Notes: a model not told the origin generated them from the sequence alone. Counted from the first letter of the stretch, positions 46,601-54,312 are shown. The stretch is 64,000 nucleotides of DNA from Betaproteobacteria bacterium (GCA_025356445.1 JANXSZ010000083.1:46929-110928), one strand, 5' to 3'. Made by a program: numbers and translations.

Positions 46601-46719
46601 TGGTGGGCGGGCTGGTCAGCGCCACCTTGTTGACGCTGGTGCTGCTGCCTTGCCTGTTCCGTCGCTTTGGTACAGCGCCCAACCAATCCAAGCTGACCTC
46701 CCTTGAAAGCGCCCCATGA
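43642..46719 (+). CDS. Heavy-metal RND efflux pump (CusA/CzcA family), first system
   Basis: An inner-membrane pump of 1025 residues, usual length for HME-RND proteins. It begins MLNRLIALCLAQRLLVLVLTALL and shows LPIDAFPDVSSTQVKI. The proton-relay helix reads GGLAIAIGMLVDAAVVVVENIEAH, which is closer to the CusA form than to the CzcA form (DFGIIVDGA). The porter segment LDPMGPNDTDSFLVLKP looks CzcA-like, so the metal cannot be assigned. The late transmembrane part shows LMGIAVLNGLVMMGTFNQL and GLIPLLLATGPGSEIQRPLAIVVVGGL. It exports ions through the adaptor and the outer-membrane channel encoded on either side. Confidence 0.92.
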   Translation: MLNRLIALCLAQRLLVLVLTALLIAAGLFSLRDLPIDAFPDVSSTQVKIIMKAPGMTPEEVESRITVVIEQELLGIPNQTVMRSQSKYAIADITIDFADGTDIYWARQQVGERLGNVLKDLPSTASGGMAPATTPLGEVFMFTIEGPQSLTDKRTLLDWVIRPQLRAITGVADVNALGGLVKSLEVVPNPVALAARGVSLAQLHAALETNNRSDGAGRLNVHEQALLVRASGNLTSLDDVRSVVVLQRAGQVVRVGDVAEVRTGSLTRYGTVTQDGQGEAVEGLVLALRGANARTLVNQVRDKLAQIEKTLPAGTTLKTFYDRGNLVDRAVHTVTQALAEAIALVLVLLLVFLGNLRAALVVAVILPLSALATFVLMRQFGLSANLMSLGGLAIAIGMLVDAAVVVVENIEAHNTPAQPAALFEAVKDVAVPVTAGIAIIITVFLPLLTLQGLEGKLFTPVALTIVFALAGSLLLSLTVIPVLASLLLGKAAHKTPWLVRKLDVLYHRVLGFALAHSQPVYVGAIALLLVTVAIYPLIGKSFMPNLDEGDIILQTEKRPSINLDTAAAIDIAIQKRLLATVPEVLSVVARAGSDELGLDPMGPNDTDSFLVLKPRAQWRSPDKEKLIAAIRQQVVDFPDITFSFTQPIEMRTSEMLSGVRGDLAVKIFGPDTAELDRLANATIALLQTIPGNEDVQTVKNKGVQYLQVDLNRQAMGRLGLTVEDVQNTLKSLVEGRSAGVVIENGRRVALMVRGPEGLRMSDALFQQLRIPLADGDAVALSSIAQLTTQDGPVKIDRENSSRMVVVRANVRGRDLVSFVADAQTAFHTQVKLPPNYRVTWGGQFENQQRAAARLAVVVPVALTLIFLLLFTTLGSVRQAVLVLANIPFALVGGVLALWVSGEYLSVPASVGFIALMGIAVLNGLVMMGTFNQLHSQGLAMADVVMQGARQRLRPVLMTASITGFGLIPLLLATGPGSEIQRPLAIVVVGGLVSATLLTLVLLPCLFRRFGTAPNQSKLTSLESAP

Positions 46720-48077
46720 GGGCGATGTTTCACATGAAACAATTAACCTCCTTACGCTACGGTATTTATAGCTATTTATGCCCACTGGTAATACTCTACA
46801 GCCCATTTTTATGGGCAGAAAATAACGCAACGCATTACCCCAAAAGTCTGCCGCCAGCCCCACTGGCACGTATCGCGATTGCCGCCACCCCGATGACCGA
46901 ACTGGCCCGCTTAGGCTGGCAAGCAGAACAATCGCAAGCGCGGTTGCTGCGCAGCGGCAGCTACGAATGGACGGCCCGCGCCACCGTGCAGCGCCGCCGT
47001 GAACGCCTGGGCGGCGGCTTCACAGAACCTGAGCTGTCGCTAGAGCGCCCCGTGCGCTGGGGCAACAAAACGGCCATAGACGGCCGCTTGGCGGAAGCGG
47101 GGCTGGCAGCAGCCCTCTCCAGCTTTGAGGACGCGTGGCACGAATCAGGCCGTGCCCTGCTCAAAGCCTGGTTTGACGTGGCACGCGAAGAAAGCACCGT
47201 CAGCAGCTTGGTGCAACAAACCGAACTCAGCCGCCAGCAGGTCAGTGTGGTCGAGCGCCGTGTCGCTGCCGGTGATGCGCCCCGGCTGGAAACCCTGCTG
47301 GCCCAGGGTGAGCACGAACGCAGCATGGCCGCGCTGGCCAGCGCCCGCCTGCAAGCCCAAGCGCTGCGGGTGGCGTTCGACCGCAAATACCCCGCGCTAC
47401 AAGGCATGCAACTTGCCACGTTGGACACTGTGCCTGCAGCCGAAACCATCACCGAAAACGTCACGGACCGCGTGACGCAAATGACCCAAGCCATCCTCGC
47501 CGACAACCACGAGATCGAATTAGCCCAAGCCAATACCCTGCTAGCCCGACTGCGCCTGGAACGCACCGAGAGCGAGCGCCGTGCCGACCCCACCGTGGGC
47601 ATCCGCTACGCCCAGGAACGCGGTGGGCAAGACAACATCATCGGCGTCCACATCGCAATCCCGTTTGGCAGCGTAGCGCGCGATACACGTACCCGTCTGG
47701 CAGCCATCGAGGTCGACAAAGCGGCGACCCGAGAACAAGAAACCACGGTGCGCGTTGGCTACGAAGCCGCTCAAGCCGCCCAAGCCGTCGGCCTGACCCG
47801 CCAAATCGCCCAGCAACTCGTGGCCTCAGCCCAGAAAGCCAACACCGCCGCCACACTGGCTGGCAAGGCCTACGCCGAAGGCGAAAGTCTGTTAACCAAC
47901 TGGCTGCAAGCACGCCGCCAAGCACGCGAAACCCAACTCGCAGCCACGCTGGCCCAAGTCAGCGCTGAAGAAGCCGCCACCCGCGCCAAACTGGACGCTC
48001 ACCAACTGTGGGCGCCACCACCGCTGGACAGCAGCAGCCTTGATTTTGCAGTCCCGCATGGAGAGAACAGGCCATAA
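46716..48077 (+). CDS. Outer-membrane efflux channel (CzcC/CusC, TolC superfamily), first system
   Basis: A protein of 453 residues. The N-terminus has MKQLTSLRYGIYSYLCPL, then VILYSPFLWA as the signal-peptide core. The body is long alpha-helical TolC-type: LGWQAEQSQARLLRSGSYEW, GFTEPELSLERPVRWGNKTAIDGRLAEAG, DAPRLETLLAQGEHERSMAAL and PTVGIRYAQERGGQDNIIGVHIAIPFGS. The ATG at 46716 overlaps the pump stop (ATGA); the ATG at 46734 gives a neater signal peptide, with GAGGG ten bases upstream. The signal-peptide codons coincide with a dispersed-repeat copy (46760-46812) and the start with a degenerate parS-like palindrome. Confidence 0.87.
   Translation: MRAMFHMKQLTSLRYGIYSYLCPLVILYSPFLWAENNATHYPKSLPPAPLARIAIAATPMTELARLGWQAEQSQARLLRSGSYEWTARATVQRRRERLGGGFTEPELSLERPVRWGNKTAIDGRLAEAGLAAALSSFEDAWHESGRALLKAWFDVAREESTVSSLVQQTELSRQQVSVVERRVAAGDAPRLETLLAQGEHERSMAALASARLQAQALRVAFDRKYPALQGMQLATLDTVPAAETITENVTDRVTQMTQAILADNHEIELAQANTLLARLRLERTESERRADPTVGIRYAQERGGQDNIIGVHIAIPFGSVARDTRTRLAAIEVDKAATREQETTVRVGYEAAQAAQAVGLTRQIAQQLVASAQKANTAATLAGKAYAEGESLLTNWLQARRQARETQLAATLAQVSAEEAATRAKLDAHQLWAPPPLDSSSLDFAVPHGENRP
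46726..46741. other. parS-like palindrome with one core mismatch
   Basis: TGTTTCACATGAAACA is 15 of 16 bases identical to parS, with A replacing G in the central CACGTG. It overlaps the start region of the outer-membrane channel gene, 25 kb from the parS cluster. Core substitutions usually weaken ParB binding, so function is doubtful. Confidence 0.3.
46760..46812 (+). repeat. Dispersed repeat copy forming signal-peptide codons
   Basis: TATAGCTATTTATGCCCACT followed by GGTAATACTCTACAGCCCA and TTTTTATGG. The blocks ATAGCTATTTA, CCCACTGGTAA and CTACAGCCCA are each found in other copies of the repeat. Here they are read in frame as the hydrophobic core of a signal peptide. Confidence 0.55.
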
Positions 48078-48173
48078 GCGGAAAAGGAATCCTCAGTACC
48101 TCTTGAATTCCAACGCTTCGCACTGCATGTGGCAGATCACCCCATACCACCAGTCCAACAGAGGAAGACACCC

Positions 48174-48782
48174 ATGAAACTCTATTACTCGCCCGGCGCT
48201 TGCTCACTCTCCCCCCACATTGCGCTGTTTGAGGCGGGCCTCAGCTTCCAGGCCCTCAAAGCCCCCACCAAAACCCATCAGCTGGACGATGGCACCGATT
48301 ACTACACCATCAACCCGCTGGGCTACGTGCCGTTCTTGGCGCTGGACGATGGCAAAACCCTGCACGAAGGCCCCGCCATCGTGCAGTACATCGCTGACCA
48401 GGCCCCTGAAAAGAACCTTGCCCCGGCCAATGGCACCTGGGAGCGTTACAAACTGCAGGAGTGGCTGAACGTGATTGGCACCGAGTTGCACAAGAACTTC
48501 AGCCCGCTGTTCAATCCGGCAACGGCCGACGACGCAAAAGCTGCCGCCAAAACCAAGTTGCTGGCACGCTTGACCTGGGTGGACAGCCAATTGGCAGGCA
48601 AGCAGTACCTGATGGGTGACACCTTCACCGTGGCCGATGGCTACCTGTTTACCGTGACCAACTGGACCACCCCTACCGGTCTGGACATCAGCGGCTTGGC
48701 GAATTTGGTGGCTTACCGTGGCCGTGTGGCAGCACGCCCCGCTGTGCAAGCAGCGATGAAGGCTGAAGGCCTTATCAAATAA
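48174..48782 (+). CDS. gstA: Glutathione S-transferase, bacterial beta class
   Basis: A protein of 202 residues beginning MKLYYSPGACSLSPHIALFEAGL, with the beta-class catalytic cysteine at residue 10 (GACSLSPHI). The thioredoxin-like half continues with INPLGYVPFLALDDGKTLHEGPAIVQYIAD, whose PxL and E-G-P-A-I elements bind glutathione. The helical half includes YLMGDTFTVADGYLFTVTNW. It conjugates glutathione to electrophiles or acts as a peroxidase; the substrate is not predictable. The start has GAGGAAGACACCC before it. It stands alone between two plus-strand units and is followed by a clear terminator at 48828. Confidence 0.93.
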   Translation: MKLYYSPGACSLSPHIALFEAGLSFQALKAPTKTHQLDDGTDYYTINPLGYVPFLALDDGKTLHEGPAIVQYIADQAPEKNLAPANGTWERYKLQEWLNVIGTELHKNFSPLFNPATADDAKAAAKTKLLARLTWVDSQLAGKQYLMGDTFTVADGYLFTVTNWTTPTGLDISGLANLVAYRGRVAARPAVQAAMKAEGLIK

Positions 48783-48827
48783 GCGCGGAAAGCGCTCGCC
48801 CATGGGTGAGTCGCTTGATAAACATCA

Positions 48828-48854
48828 GGGGCCTTTGAGGCCCTCTTTGTTTTT
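48828..48854 (+). terminator. Rho-independent terminator after the GST gene
   Basis: GGGCCT-TTG-AGGCCC stem (48829-48843) followed by TCTTTGTTTTT, 46 bases after the GST stop. Confidence 0.85.
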
Positions 48855-48933
48855 GCGTTTTAAGCTTGGAGCACTTGCGATTTGTCCTTGACTGCCCCAG
48901 CTATGCTTTCTCACGGCTTTACCTTGTTTCACC

Positions 48934-50046
48934 ATGACTTCCTTGTTTGAACCCTTCCGCGCTGGTCGCTTGCAACTGGCCAACCGTGTGGTGATGGCCC
49001 CATTGACACGCAACCGCGCACCTGGCCAAGTGCCGCACGCGCTCGCCGCCACGTACTATACTCAGCGGGCTGACCCCCTCAACGGCGCAGGCTTGCTCAT
49101 CACCGAAGCGACGCCCATCAGCCCGACTGCGCACGGCTATGCGGATACACCCGGCATTCATAACGCAGCGCAAATCGCCGCGTGGAAAACAGTCACCCAA
49201 TCGGTACACGCCGCTGGCGGCAAGATCGTGGTGCAGTTGTGGCATGTGGGCCGCATTTCGCATGTGGATCTGCAACCCGGTGGACAAGCCCCTGTGGCCC
49301 CCTCGGCTATACCGGCCGTCGCCAAAACTTACGTCATCAAAGACGGTGTGGGTTCGTTTGTGGAAACGTCAGCACCCCGTGCATTGGCCTTAGATGAACT
49401 GCCCGGCATCATTGAAGACTACCGCCAAGCCGCCCGCAACGCGATAGAGGCTGGTTTTGATGGTGTTGAAATCCACGCTGCCAATGGCTACTTGCTCGAT
49501 CAATTCATGAAGACAGGGGCCAACGTGCGCACTGATGCTTACGGAGGCGCTATTGAAAACAGAGCGCGCCTGTTGCTGGAGGTAACGCAGGCCATCGTCC
49601 GCGAGATTGGTGGCGACCGCACCGGTCTGCGCCTGTCGCCCGTCACCCCTGCCAATGACATCAACGATGCTGATCCACAGCCGCTGTTTGACCATGTGCT
49701 GCGCGAACTGGCCCCCTTGGGCTTGGCCTTCATTCACATCATCGAAGGCTCTACCGGCGGGCCACGTGAGTTGCCTGACCGCCCGTTCGACTACGCTGCG
49801 GCCAAGGCGGTTTACCGCGCTGCGGGTGGCCAAGCCGCATGGATGGTGAACAACGGCTACGACAAGGCCTTGGCCGAGCAGGCCTTGCAAGACGGTGCGG
49901 ATTTGATTGCCTTTGGCAAACCGTTTATCGCCAACCCGGACCTGACCCGTCGCCTGCGCGAGAACGCCCCCCTGAACATAGGCGACCGCAACACCTTCTA
50001 TGGCGGCGGGGCCAAGGGCTACACCGACTACCCGGCACTGGCCTGA
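48934..50046 (+). CDS. Alkene reductase of the old yellow enzyme family (NemA-like)
   Basis: An FMN flavoprotein of 370 residues with a TIM-barrel fold. It begins MTSLFEPFRAGRLQLANRVVMAPLTRNRA, followed by LLITEATPISPTAHGY and VVQLWHVGRISHVDLQPGG. The substrate-binding pair and FMN site appear in FDGVEIHAANGYLLDQFMKTGANVRTDAYGGAIENRARLLLEV, with the histidine-asparagine (HAAN) motif. The C-terminal phosphate-binding loop is in DLIAFGKPFIANPDLTRRLREN. It reduces activated alkenes or nitro compounds with NAD(P)H. Monocistronic between terminators; likely part of electrophile defence together with the GST gene before it. Confidence 0.94.
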   Translation: MTSLFEPFRAGRLQLANRVVMAPLTRNRAPGQVPHALAATYYTQRADPLNGAGLLITEATPISPTAHGYADTPGIHNAAQIAAWKTVTQSVHAAGGKIVVQLWHVGRISHVDLQPGGQAPVAPSAIPAVAKTYVIKDGVGSFVETSAPRALALDELPGIIEDYRQAARNAIEAGFDGVEIHAANGYLLDQFMKTGANVRTDAYGGAIENRARLLLEVTQAIVREIGGDRTGLRLSPVTPANDINDADPQPLFDHVLRELAPLGLAFIHIIEGSTGGPRELPDRPFDYAAAKAVYRAAGGQAAWMVNNGYDKALAEQALQDGADLIAFGKPFIANPDLTRRLRENAPLNIGDRNTFYGGGAKGYTDYPALA

Positions 50047-50160
50047 AGTCGACAGCATACGGGGGTGATGGCTTGCGAAGTATCCGACAAGTCAGTTGTT
50101 GGTCAGCTTTACAAAAAATCACCCACGCCACACTTGGCCGTTACCCCAGGGCGACAAAAT

Positions 50161-50174
50161 TGACCTCAACCTGA
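50161..50174 (-). promoter_or_regulatory. 14-mer shared with the second efflux operon promoter
   Basis: Reverse complement reads TCAGGTTGAGGTCA, 13 of 14 bases identical to TCAGTTTGAGGTCA at 52931-52944. It ends 41 bases before the Spy-like gene start. A candidate site for the OmpR-type regulator at 52160-52849. Confidence 0.5.
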
Positions 50175-50215
50175 TGACTTGCATCGGGTATGTTCAAACC
50201 GATGAGGAATTAACC

Positions 50216-50731
50216 ATGTCTACTTTTGCTAAACAAGCCCTGATGGCCAAGCATGCGTATGTGGCTGCGCTGTTAGCCGGTGCCGCTGCGGTGGCCGGTG
50301 CGCAAACAACGACCACCGGGCCATCAGCCCCTCCCGAGGGGGCGCGTGCGCCCCACGGTATGCATGAACGCGGCGGTCACGAACAGCGGGACCCCGCCAA
50401 GATGCAAGCGTTCATGGCCAAGCGCCAAGCGGAACTGAAAACCAAACTCAACATCACGCCTGAACAAGAAGGCCACTGGACCAGTTTCACGGCAGCGATG
50501 AAGCCGCCAGCCATGGAACGGCCTGATCGCGCTGAATTTGACAAACTGACCACACCTGAGCGCATCGACAAAATGCAAGCGTTGCGGGACAAGCGTCAAG
50601 CCACCATGAACCAAGCCATGAACCAGCGCGGCGAAGCCACCAAGGCTTTTTACAGTACGCTAAGCCCTGAGCAAAAGAAGGTGTTTGACGCCGAAGCCTT
50701 CAAGTTTGGGCGACCTCATCACCGGGGTTAA
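50216..50731 (+). CDS. Spy/CpxP-like periplasmic LTXXQ protein
   Basis: A protein of 171 residues with a signal peptide (MAKHAYVAALLAGAAAVAGAQ). A His-rich stretch follows (GARAPHGMHERGGHEQRDP), then alpha-helical LTXXQ-type repeats: KLNITPEQEGHWTSFTAAMKPP and FYSTLSPEQKKVFDAEAF. It ends with GRPHHRG. Spy/CpxP-type proteins are periplasmic chaperones or metal-stress sensors; the His-rich parts suggest metal contact. ATG 50216 has GAGGAATTAACC before it. The 3' end overlaps the convergent kinase gene by 32 bases. A putative operator shared with the efflux operon lies upstream at 50161. Confidence 0.8.
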   Translation: MSTFAKQALMAKHAYVAALLAGAAAVAGAQTTTTGPSAPPEGARAPHGMHERGGHEQRDPAKMQAFMAKRQAELKTKLNITPEQEGHWTSFTAAMKPPAMERPDRAEFDKLTTPERIDKMQALRDKRQATMNQAMNQRGEATKAFYSTLSPEQKKVFDAEAFKFGRPHHRG

Positions 50732-52163
50732 ACCCAAAGACGACGCTGGCGCGCAGGCCTTGGCCTTCATCGCCCGCATCAAACTGAAGCAGTGCGCCCA
50801 AACTCTGGGCGTACTGCCCCACAATCGCCAGCCCCAAACCAGCGCCATGCGCCAAGCGCTGTCCAGCACTGCCACGTACCCAGCGCTGGGACAACGTGCG
50901 CTGCTGCGCACGAGGGATACCTGGCCCGTTATCGATGACCGACAGCGTCAACTTATGGGGCGATTCGGCTGAATCCACAGTGACAGCCACCGTCACTCGG
51001 GCAAGCTCACCATGGGCTGGCTTGCCATAGCGCAAGGCGTTGTCAATCAGGTTGTTCAAAATACCATCAATCAAGGTGGGATTGGCCTGAAGCGACAACG
51101 GCGTATCAATACCTCGTGCGCCCAAGTCCACCCCTGCCGCATCAGCGCGGGGCAAAAAGCGCAGAACGGCATCGCGCACCACCTTGTCCAATACCACCGT
51201 CTCCAGCTTGAGCCCTTCACGGGTCTCATCGGCCAAGGCCAGCGCCAGCAATTGGTCCACCATATGGGTCGCCCTGGCCTCGCTGCTCAGCACACCTTGC
51301 AACTGCTGGTGCCATACCTCGGGTTCGCGTCTTGCCAAACCGTATTCGGCCAATGCACGTATGCCGGCCAAGGGCGTGCGCAGTTCGTGCGCCACATTGC
51401 CTGCAAATTCGCGCTGTGCCTGCACGCTGGTTTGAATACGGCCCAGTAAGGCGTTCAGTGCCTGCGCCAAGCGCTGCACATCGCGCGTACTGGCTTCGGT
51501 AGGGAAAGCGGTAAGGTCGTGTGCTGGGCGTTTGTCTACGGCGCGTTGCAATTGGGCCAGGGGCTCCAGATCGGTCTGGATGGCGCGGCGCAGCCACACG
51601 GCCAACAAAATCAACAGCAGCACCTGGGGCGCAATGGAATACACCAGCAGCCGCTGCAGCATGCCGTCCCGACTGAGTCGGGTTTGCGCCAGCACCACCT
51701 GAAACTCATTGCTGCCGTGCCGTGTCAAACTCACACTGCGCAGCGATAAGCCTTGGTAAACCGTGTCTGAAAACTCATACGGCGTAGCATGGGCTTGTGG
51801 TGCCGCACGCAAGCCGGGGTGCCCTGCCACCAAAGTGCCGTCAGGCCGTAACACGGCAAAAAACACCGTCTCCACCTTGTCAAACAGCACATGGTTGATC
51901 TCGCGGGGCGACAAAATCAGCTCCAATGAGGCACCTTCACCTTTGACATTGGCGGCGACCGAATAGGCATCGTCGAGGAGCGAACGGTCAAACGCCTGCT
52001 GTGCAAAATAATTGGCAATGCTGACCGTCACAAAGGTACCCACCAGCCAGGTCAGCGCCAAAGGCAGCATCACATGTTTCACCACACGCGAACGCAATGA
52101 GGGTGTGCGGGCCAAGCTTGCGGCCGTCACAGGTGGCGCAGCTTTGGGCAGCGTGGTGCTCAT
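50700..52163 (-). CDS. Sensor histidine kinase, QseC/TctE class, of the metal-efflux two-component pair
   Basis: A protein of 487 residues with spans VMLPLALTWLVGTFVTVSIANYF near residue 31 and LLVYSIAPQVLLLILLAVWL near residue 170, flanking a periplasmic domain. HAMP-like residues follow (QTDLEPLAQLQRAVDKR). The H-box is REFAGNVAHELRTPLAGIRAL, the N-box is GILNNLIDNALRYGKPAHGE, the G1 box is SVIDNGPGIPRAQ and the G2 box is GLGLAIVGQYAQS. The start overlaps the regulator stop by 4 bases. With the regulator it is divergent from the outer-membrane channel gene of the second efflux operon and convergent with the Spy-like gene, which is the layout expected for envelope metal-stress sensing. Confidence 0.9.
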   Translation of the reverse strand: MSTTLPKAAPPVTAASLARTPSLRSRVVKHVMLPLALTWLVGTFVTVSIANYFAQQAFDRSLLDDAYSVAANVKGEGASLELILSPREINHVLFDKVETVFFAVLRPDGTLVAGHPGLRAAPQAHATPYEFSDTVYQGLSLRSVSLTRHGSNEFQVVLAQTRLSRDGMLQRLLVYSIAPQVLLLILLAVWLRRAIQTDLEPLAQLQRAVDKRPAHDLTAFPTEASTRDVQRLAQALNALLGRIQTSVQAQREFAGNVAHELRTPLAGIRALAEYGLARREPEVWHQQLQGVLSSEARATHMVDQLLALALADETREGLKLETVVLDKVVRDAVLRFLPRADAAGVDLGARGIDTPLSLQANPTLIDGILNNLIDNALRYGKPAHGELARVTVAVTVDSAESPHKLTLSVIDNGPGIPRAQQRTLSQRWVRGSAGQRLAHGAGLGLAIVGQYAQSLGALLQFDAGDEGQGLRASVVFGFNPGDEVAQT

Positions 52164-52849
52164 GTTTCTGCCTCCAGCAAGTAACCAATGCCCCGCAGCG
52201 TGCGGATACTCGCCCCACTGCCCATCAATTTTTTACGCAGGCGGGAGATGAACGCTTCCAAAGCGTTGTCACCCAGTGCTTCATCGGTTTCGGACAGTTT
52301 GTCAGACAGCTCACGCTTGCTCACCGCACGGCCTGGTGGGGTGAGCAGCTCCCACAGCACTTCAAATTCGCGGGCGGGCATTTCCAGCAGGGTGTCCCCC
52401 AGACTCATGCGGCGGGCTTTGCGGTCCAGCTTGAGCGTACCCACGCTGACCACATCATCAGTGCCCTGCGTGCGCCGAACCAAGGCCCGCAACCGCGCTT
52501 CCACCTCGGCCAGTTCAAACGGCTTACCCAGGTAATCGTCAGCGCCAGCATCCAGGCCCACAATCCGCTCTTCGGTACGGTTGCGTGCGGTCAGCACCAG
52601 CACAGGGGTACGGTCACCCCGGGCACGGGCTTCGCGCAACGCGCTCAGGCCGCTGGCCACGGTATCGGGCCGGTCTGATGAAAGGGGAATATTCAAGTCC
52701 AGCAGCACCGCATCAAACGGCTGTACCCGCCACCAATGGCGCGCTTCGGTCAAATCCGCAGCAGCGTCTACACGGTGCCCAGCATCGCTCAGACTGCGCA
52801 ACATCACGTCACGCAAGACATCGTCATCTTCAACCAGCAGAATTCGCAT
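52160..52849 (-). CDS. OmpR-family response regulator of the metal-efflux pair
   Basis: A protein of 229 residues beginning MRILLVEDDDVLRDVML. The phosphoacceptor is in FDAVLLDLNIPLSSDRPD; the loop after it is several residues longer than usual. PVLVLTARNRTEERI and DDYLGKPFELAEVEARLRAL follow, where GKP carries the conserved lysine. The DNA-binding wing is MPAREFEVLWELLTPPGRAVSKRELSDKLSETDEALGDNALEAFISRLRKKL. ATG 52849 is chosen because the family begins MRILLVEDD; a 13-codon longer frame exists. Direct repeats with 11-base periodicity lie in the divergent gap at 52928-52945. Confidence 0.92.
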   Translation of the reverse strand: MRILLVEDDDVLRDVMLRSLSDAGHRVDAAADLTEARHWWRVQPFDAVLLDLNIPLSSDRPDTVASGLSALREARARGDRTPVLVLTARNRTEERIVGLDAGADDYLGKPFELAEVEARLRALVRRTQGTDDVVSVGTLKLDRKARRMSLGDTLLEMPAREFEVLWELLTPPGRAVSKRELSDKLSETDEALGDNALEAFISRLRKKLMGSGASIRTLRGIGYLLEAET

Positions 52850-52927
52850 CGCGGTACTCCCGTAATTTTGAGCCTTGCCGTGAAGCATTTGGCAAGGGCA
52901 GCGCGACTAAGGGTAACACCTCACTCT

Positions 52928-52945
52928 AGGTCAGTTTGAGGTCAG
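52928..52945 (+). promoter_or_regulatory. Direct-repeat operator candidate upstream of the second efflux operon
   Basis: AGGTCAG occurs at 52928-52934 and again at 52939-52945, so the repeats are spaced exactly 11 bases, one helical turn. That is the usual geometry for OmpR/PhoB-type regulators. It lies between the divergent regulator gene and the channel gene, and overlaps the 14-mer also found upstream of the Spy-like gene. Confidence 0.6.
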
Positions 52946-53007
52946 GTACTTAATGAGATAAGTGGAAACTGACTACAAGATTAACTTTAAAAACCTGCAG
53001 CATCGCT

Positions 53008-54312
53008 TTGTACGGTCTAGCATTAGTTATGCCAGTGTTTGCGCAACCGTCTGGCGTGGCAGGTATGGCAATCCCTGCTGCTGCCAACAGCCGCCTCAGC
53101 TGGGTACAAGCACTGCAAGCCGCACGGGACAATCTGGACGTGTCTCTCGCCCGTCGGGCACTGGGTGCAGCGCAGGCCGATATTTTGGCTGCTGACCGTG
53201 CCCCTTTTCCGGTACTGACCACCAAAGCCAGCCAAATTGACCTGCAAAACGGCACAGGCCCAGGCAATGTACTGACGCAAAAACGCATCGACAAGGCCAT
53301 TGGTGTGGACTGGACTTACGAGCGCGGTAACAAACGCGAATTGCGTACCCGTGTTGCCCAGCGCAGTGCAGCAGCCGCCCAAGCCGACCTGGAAGATATC
53401 CGTGGGCAACAGGTGCTGGCGGCTTCAGGGGCTTTTTTTGACCTGCTGGCTGCACAAGACCGGCTGGAGCAGGTCATGGGCATTGAACGCAGCGCAGCCC
53501 TTTTGGCCACCACCGCGGCACGCCGTGTCAGCGCTGGGGATTTGTCCGCACAAGAAGCCGCCCGCACCGAAATTGAGGCCCAACGTGCCAAATCAGATGT
53601 GCTGCTGGCCCAACTGGACGGCCAGCGTGCAGGCCTGGTACTGGCCCAACTGATTCGTCGTCCTGAGCAACTCAGCAGCACTGCGCTGCAAGTTTTGCCC
53701 GATTGGCCCAACCTGGCGAGCACCCCGCCACTGACTGACAGCATGCTCGCGGCCTTGATCGACCAGCGTGCTGACATCCGTGCCGCTGTAGAGCGCGTGC
53801 AAGCCGCCCAGGCTTTGATGGACAACGCCAATGCACAGAAAAAGGCGGACATCACCGTGGGCAGCTCGTTCGACCATTACCCCGGCACGTCCACCCGCTT
53901 GCTGGAACTGCGCGTGCAAATGCCGCTGCAATGGAACTACAACTACGAAGGCGAAATTGGCCGTGCCCAAGCCCAATTGGCCCAGGCGCAAGACGCGCTC
54001 GACAAAACCCGCTTGATCGCAGGCACTGAGATGCAGCGTTTGCAACAAGAACTGATCGGTGCAGCACAGCGTACCCAGGCCTATGAAGTCGAAATCCTGC
54101 CCCGGGCTCGCCGTGTGGCCGAAGGTGCGGAACTGGCCTACGGCAAAGGGGCCATTCCGCTCACCGATTTGATAGACGCCCGCCGTACCCTGCGCGCCAC
54201 ACTGCTAGATGCCCTGTCAGCACGCGCAGACCATGCCAAAGCACTGAGTGTCTGGCAGCTGCGTACCGATCCGCAGTCGTTGCCAGGCCGCTTGGCCAGC
54301 AACAATCCATAA
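53008..54312 (+). CDS. Outer-membrane efflux channel (TolC superfamily), second system
   Basis: A protein of 434 residues from the TTG at 53008. Helical TolC-type body: LSWVQALQAARDNLDVSLARRALGAAQADILAADRAPFPVLT, SAGDLSAQEAARTEIEAQRAKSDVLL, DITVGSSFDHYPGTSTRLLELRVQMPLQWNYNYEGEIGRAQAQLAQA. The start is unsettled. The frame is open back to 52957, and LTTRLTLKTCSIALYGLAL then VMPVFAQP reads as one complete signal peptide. It would need a CTG start at 52969, since neither the TTG at 53008 nor the ATG at 53029 has a ribosome-binding site or keeps the basic n-region. First gene of a channel-adaptor-pump operon, divergent from its likely regulator. Confidence 0.85.
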   Translation: MYGLALVMPVFAQPSGVAGMAIPAAANSRLSWVQALQAARDNLDVSLARRALGAAQADILAADRAPFPVLTTKASQIDLQNGTGPGNVLTQKRIDKAIGVDWTYERGNKRELRTRVAQRSAAAAQADLEDIRGQQVLAASGAFFDLLAAQDRLEQVMGIERSAALLATTAARRVSAGDLSAQEAARTEIEAQRAKSDVLLAQLDGQRAGLVLAQLIRRPEQLSSTALQVLPDWPNLASTPPLTDSMLAALIDQRADIRAAVERVQAAQALMDNANAQKKADITVGSSFDHYPGTSTRLLELRVQMPLQWNYNYEGEIGRAQAQLAQAQDALDKTRLIAGTEMQRLQQELIGAAQRTQAYEVEILPRARRVAEGAELAYGKGAIPLTDLIDARRTLRATLLDALSARADHAKALSVWQLRTDPQSLPGRLASNNP

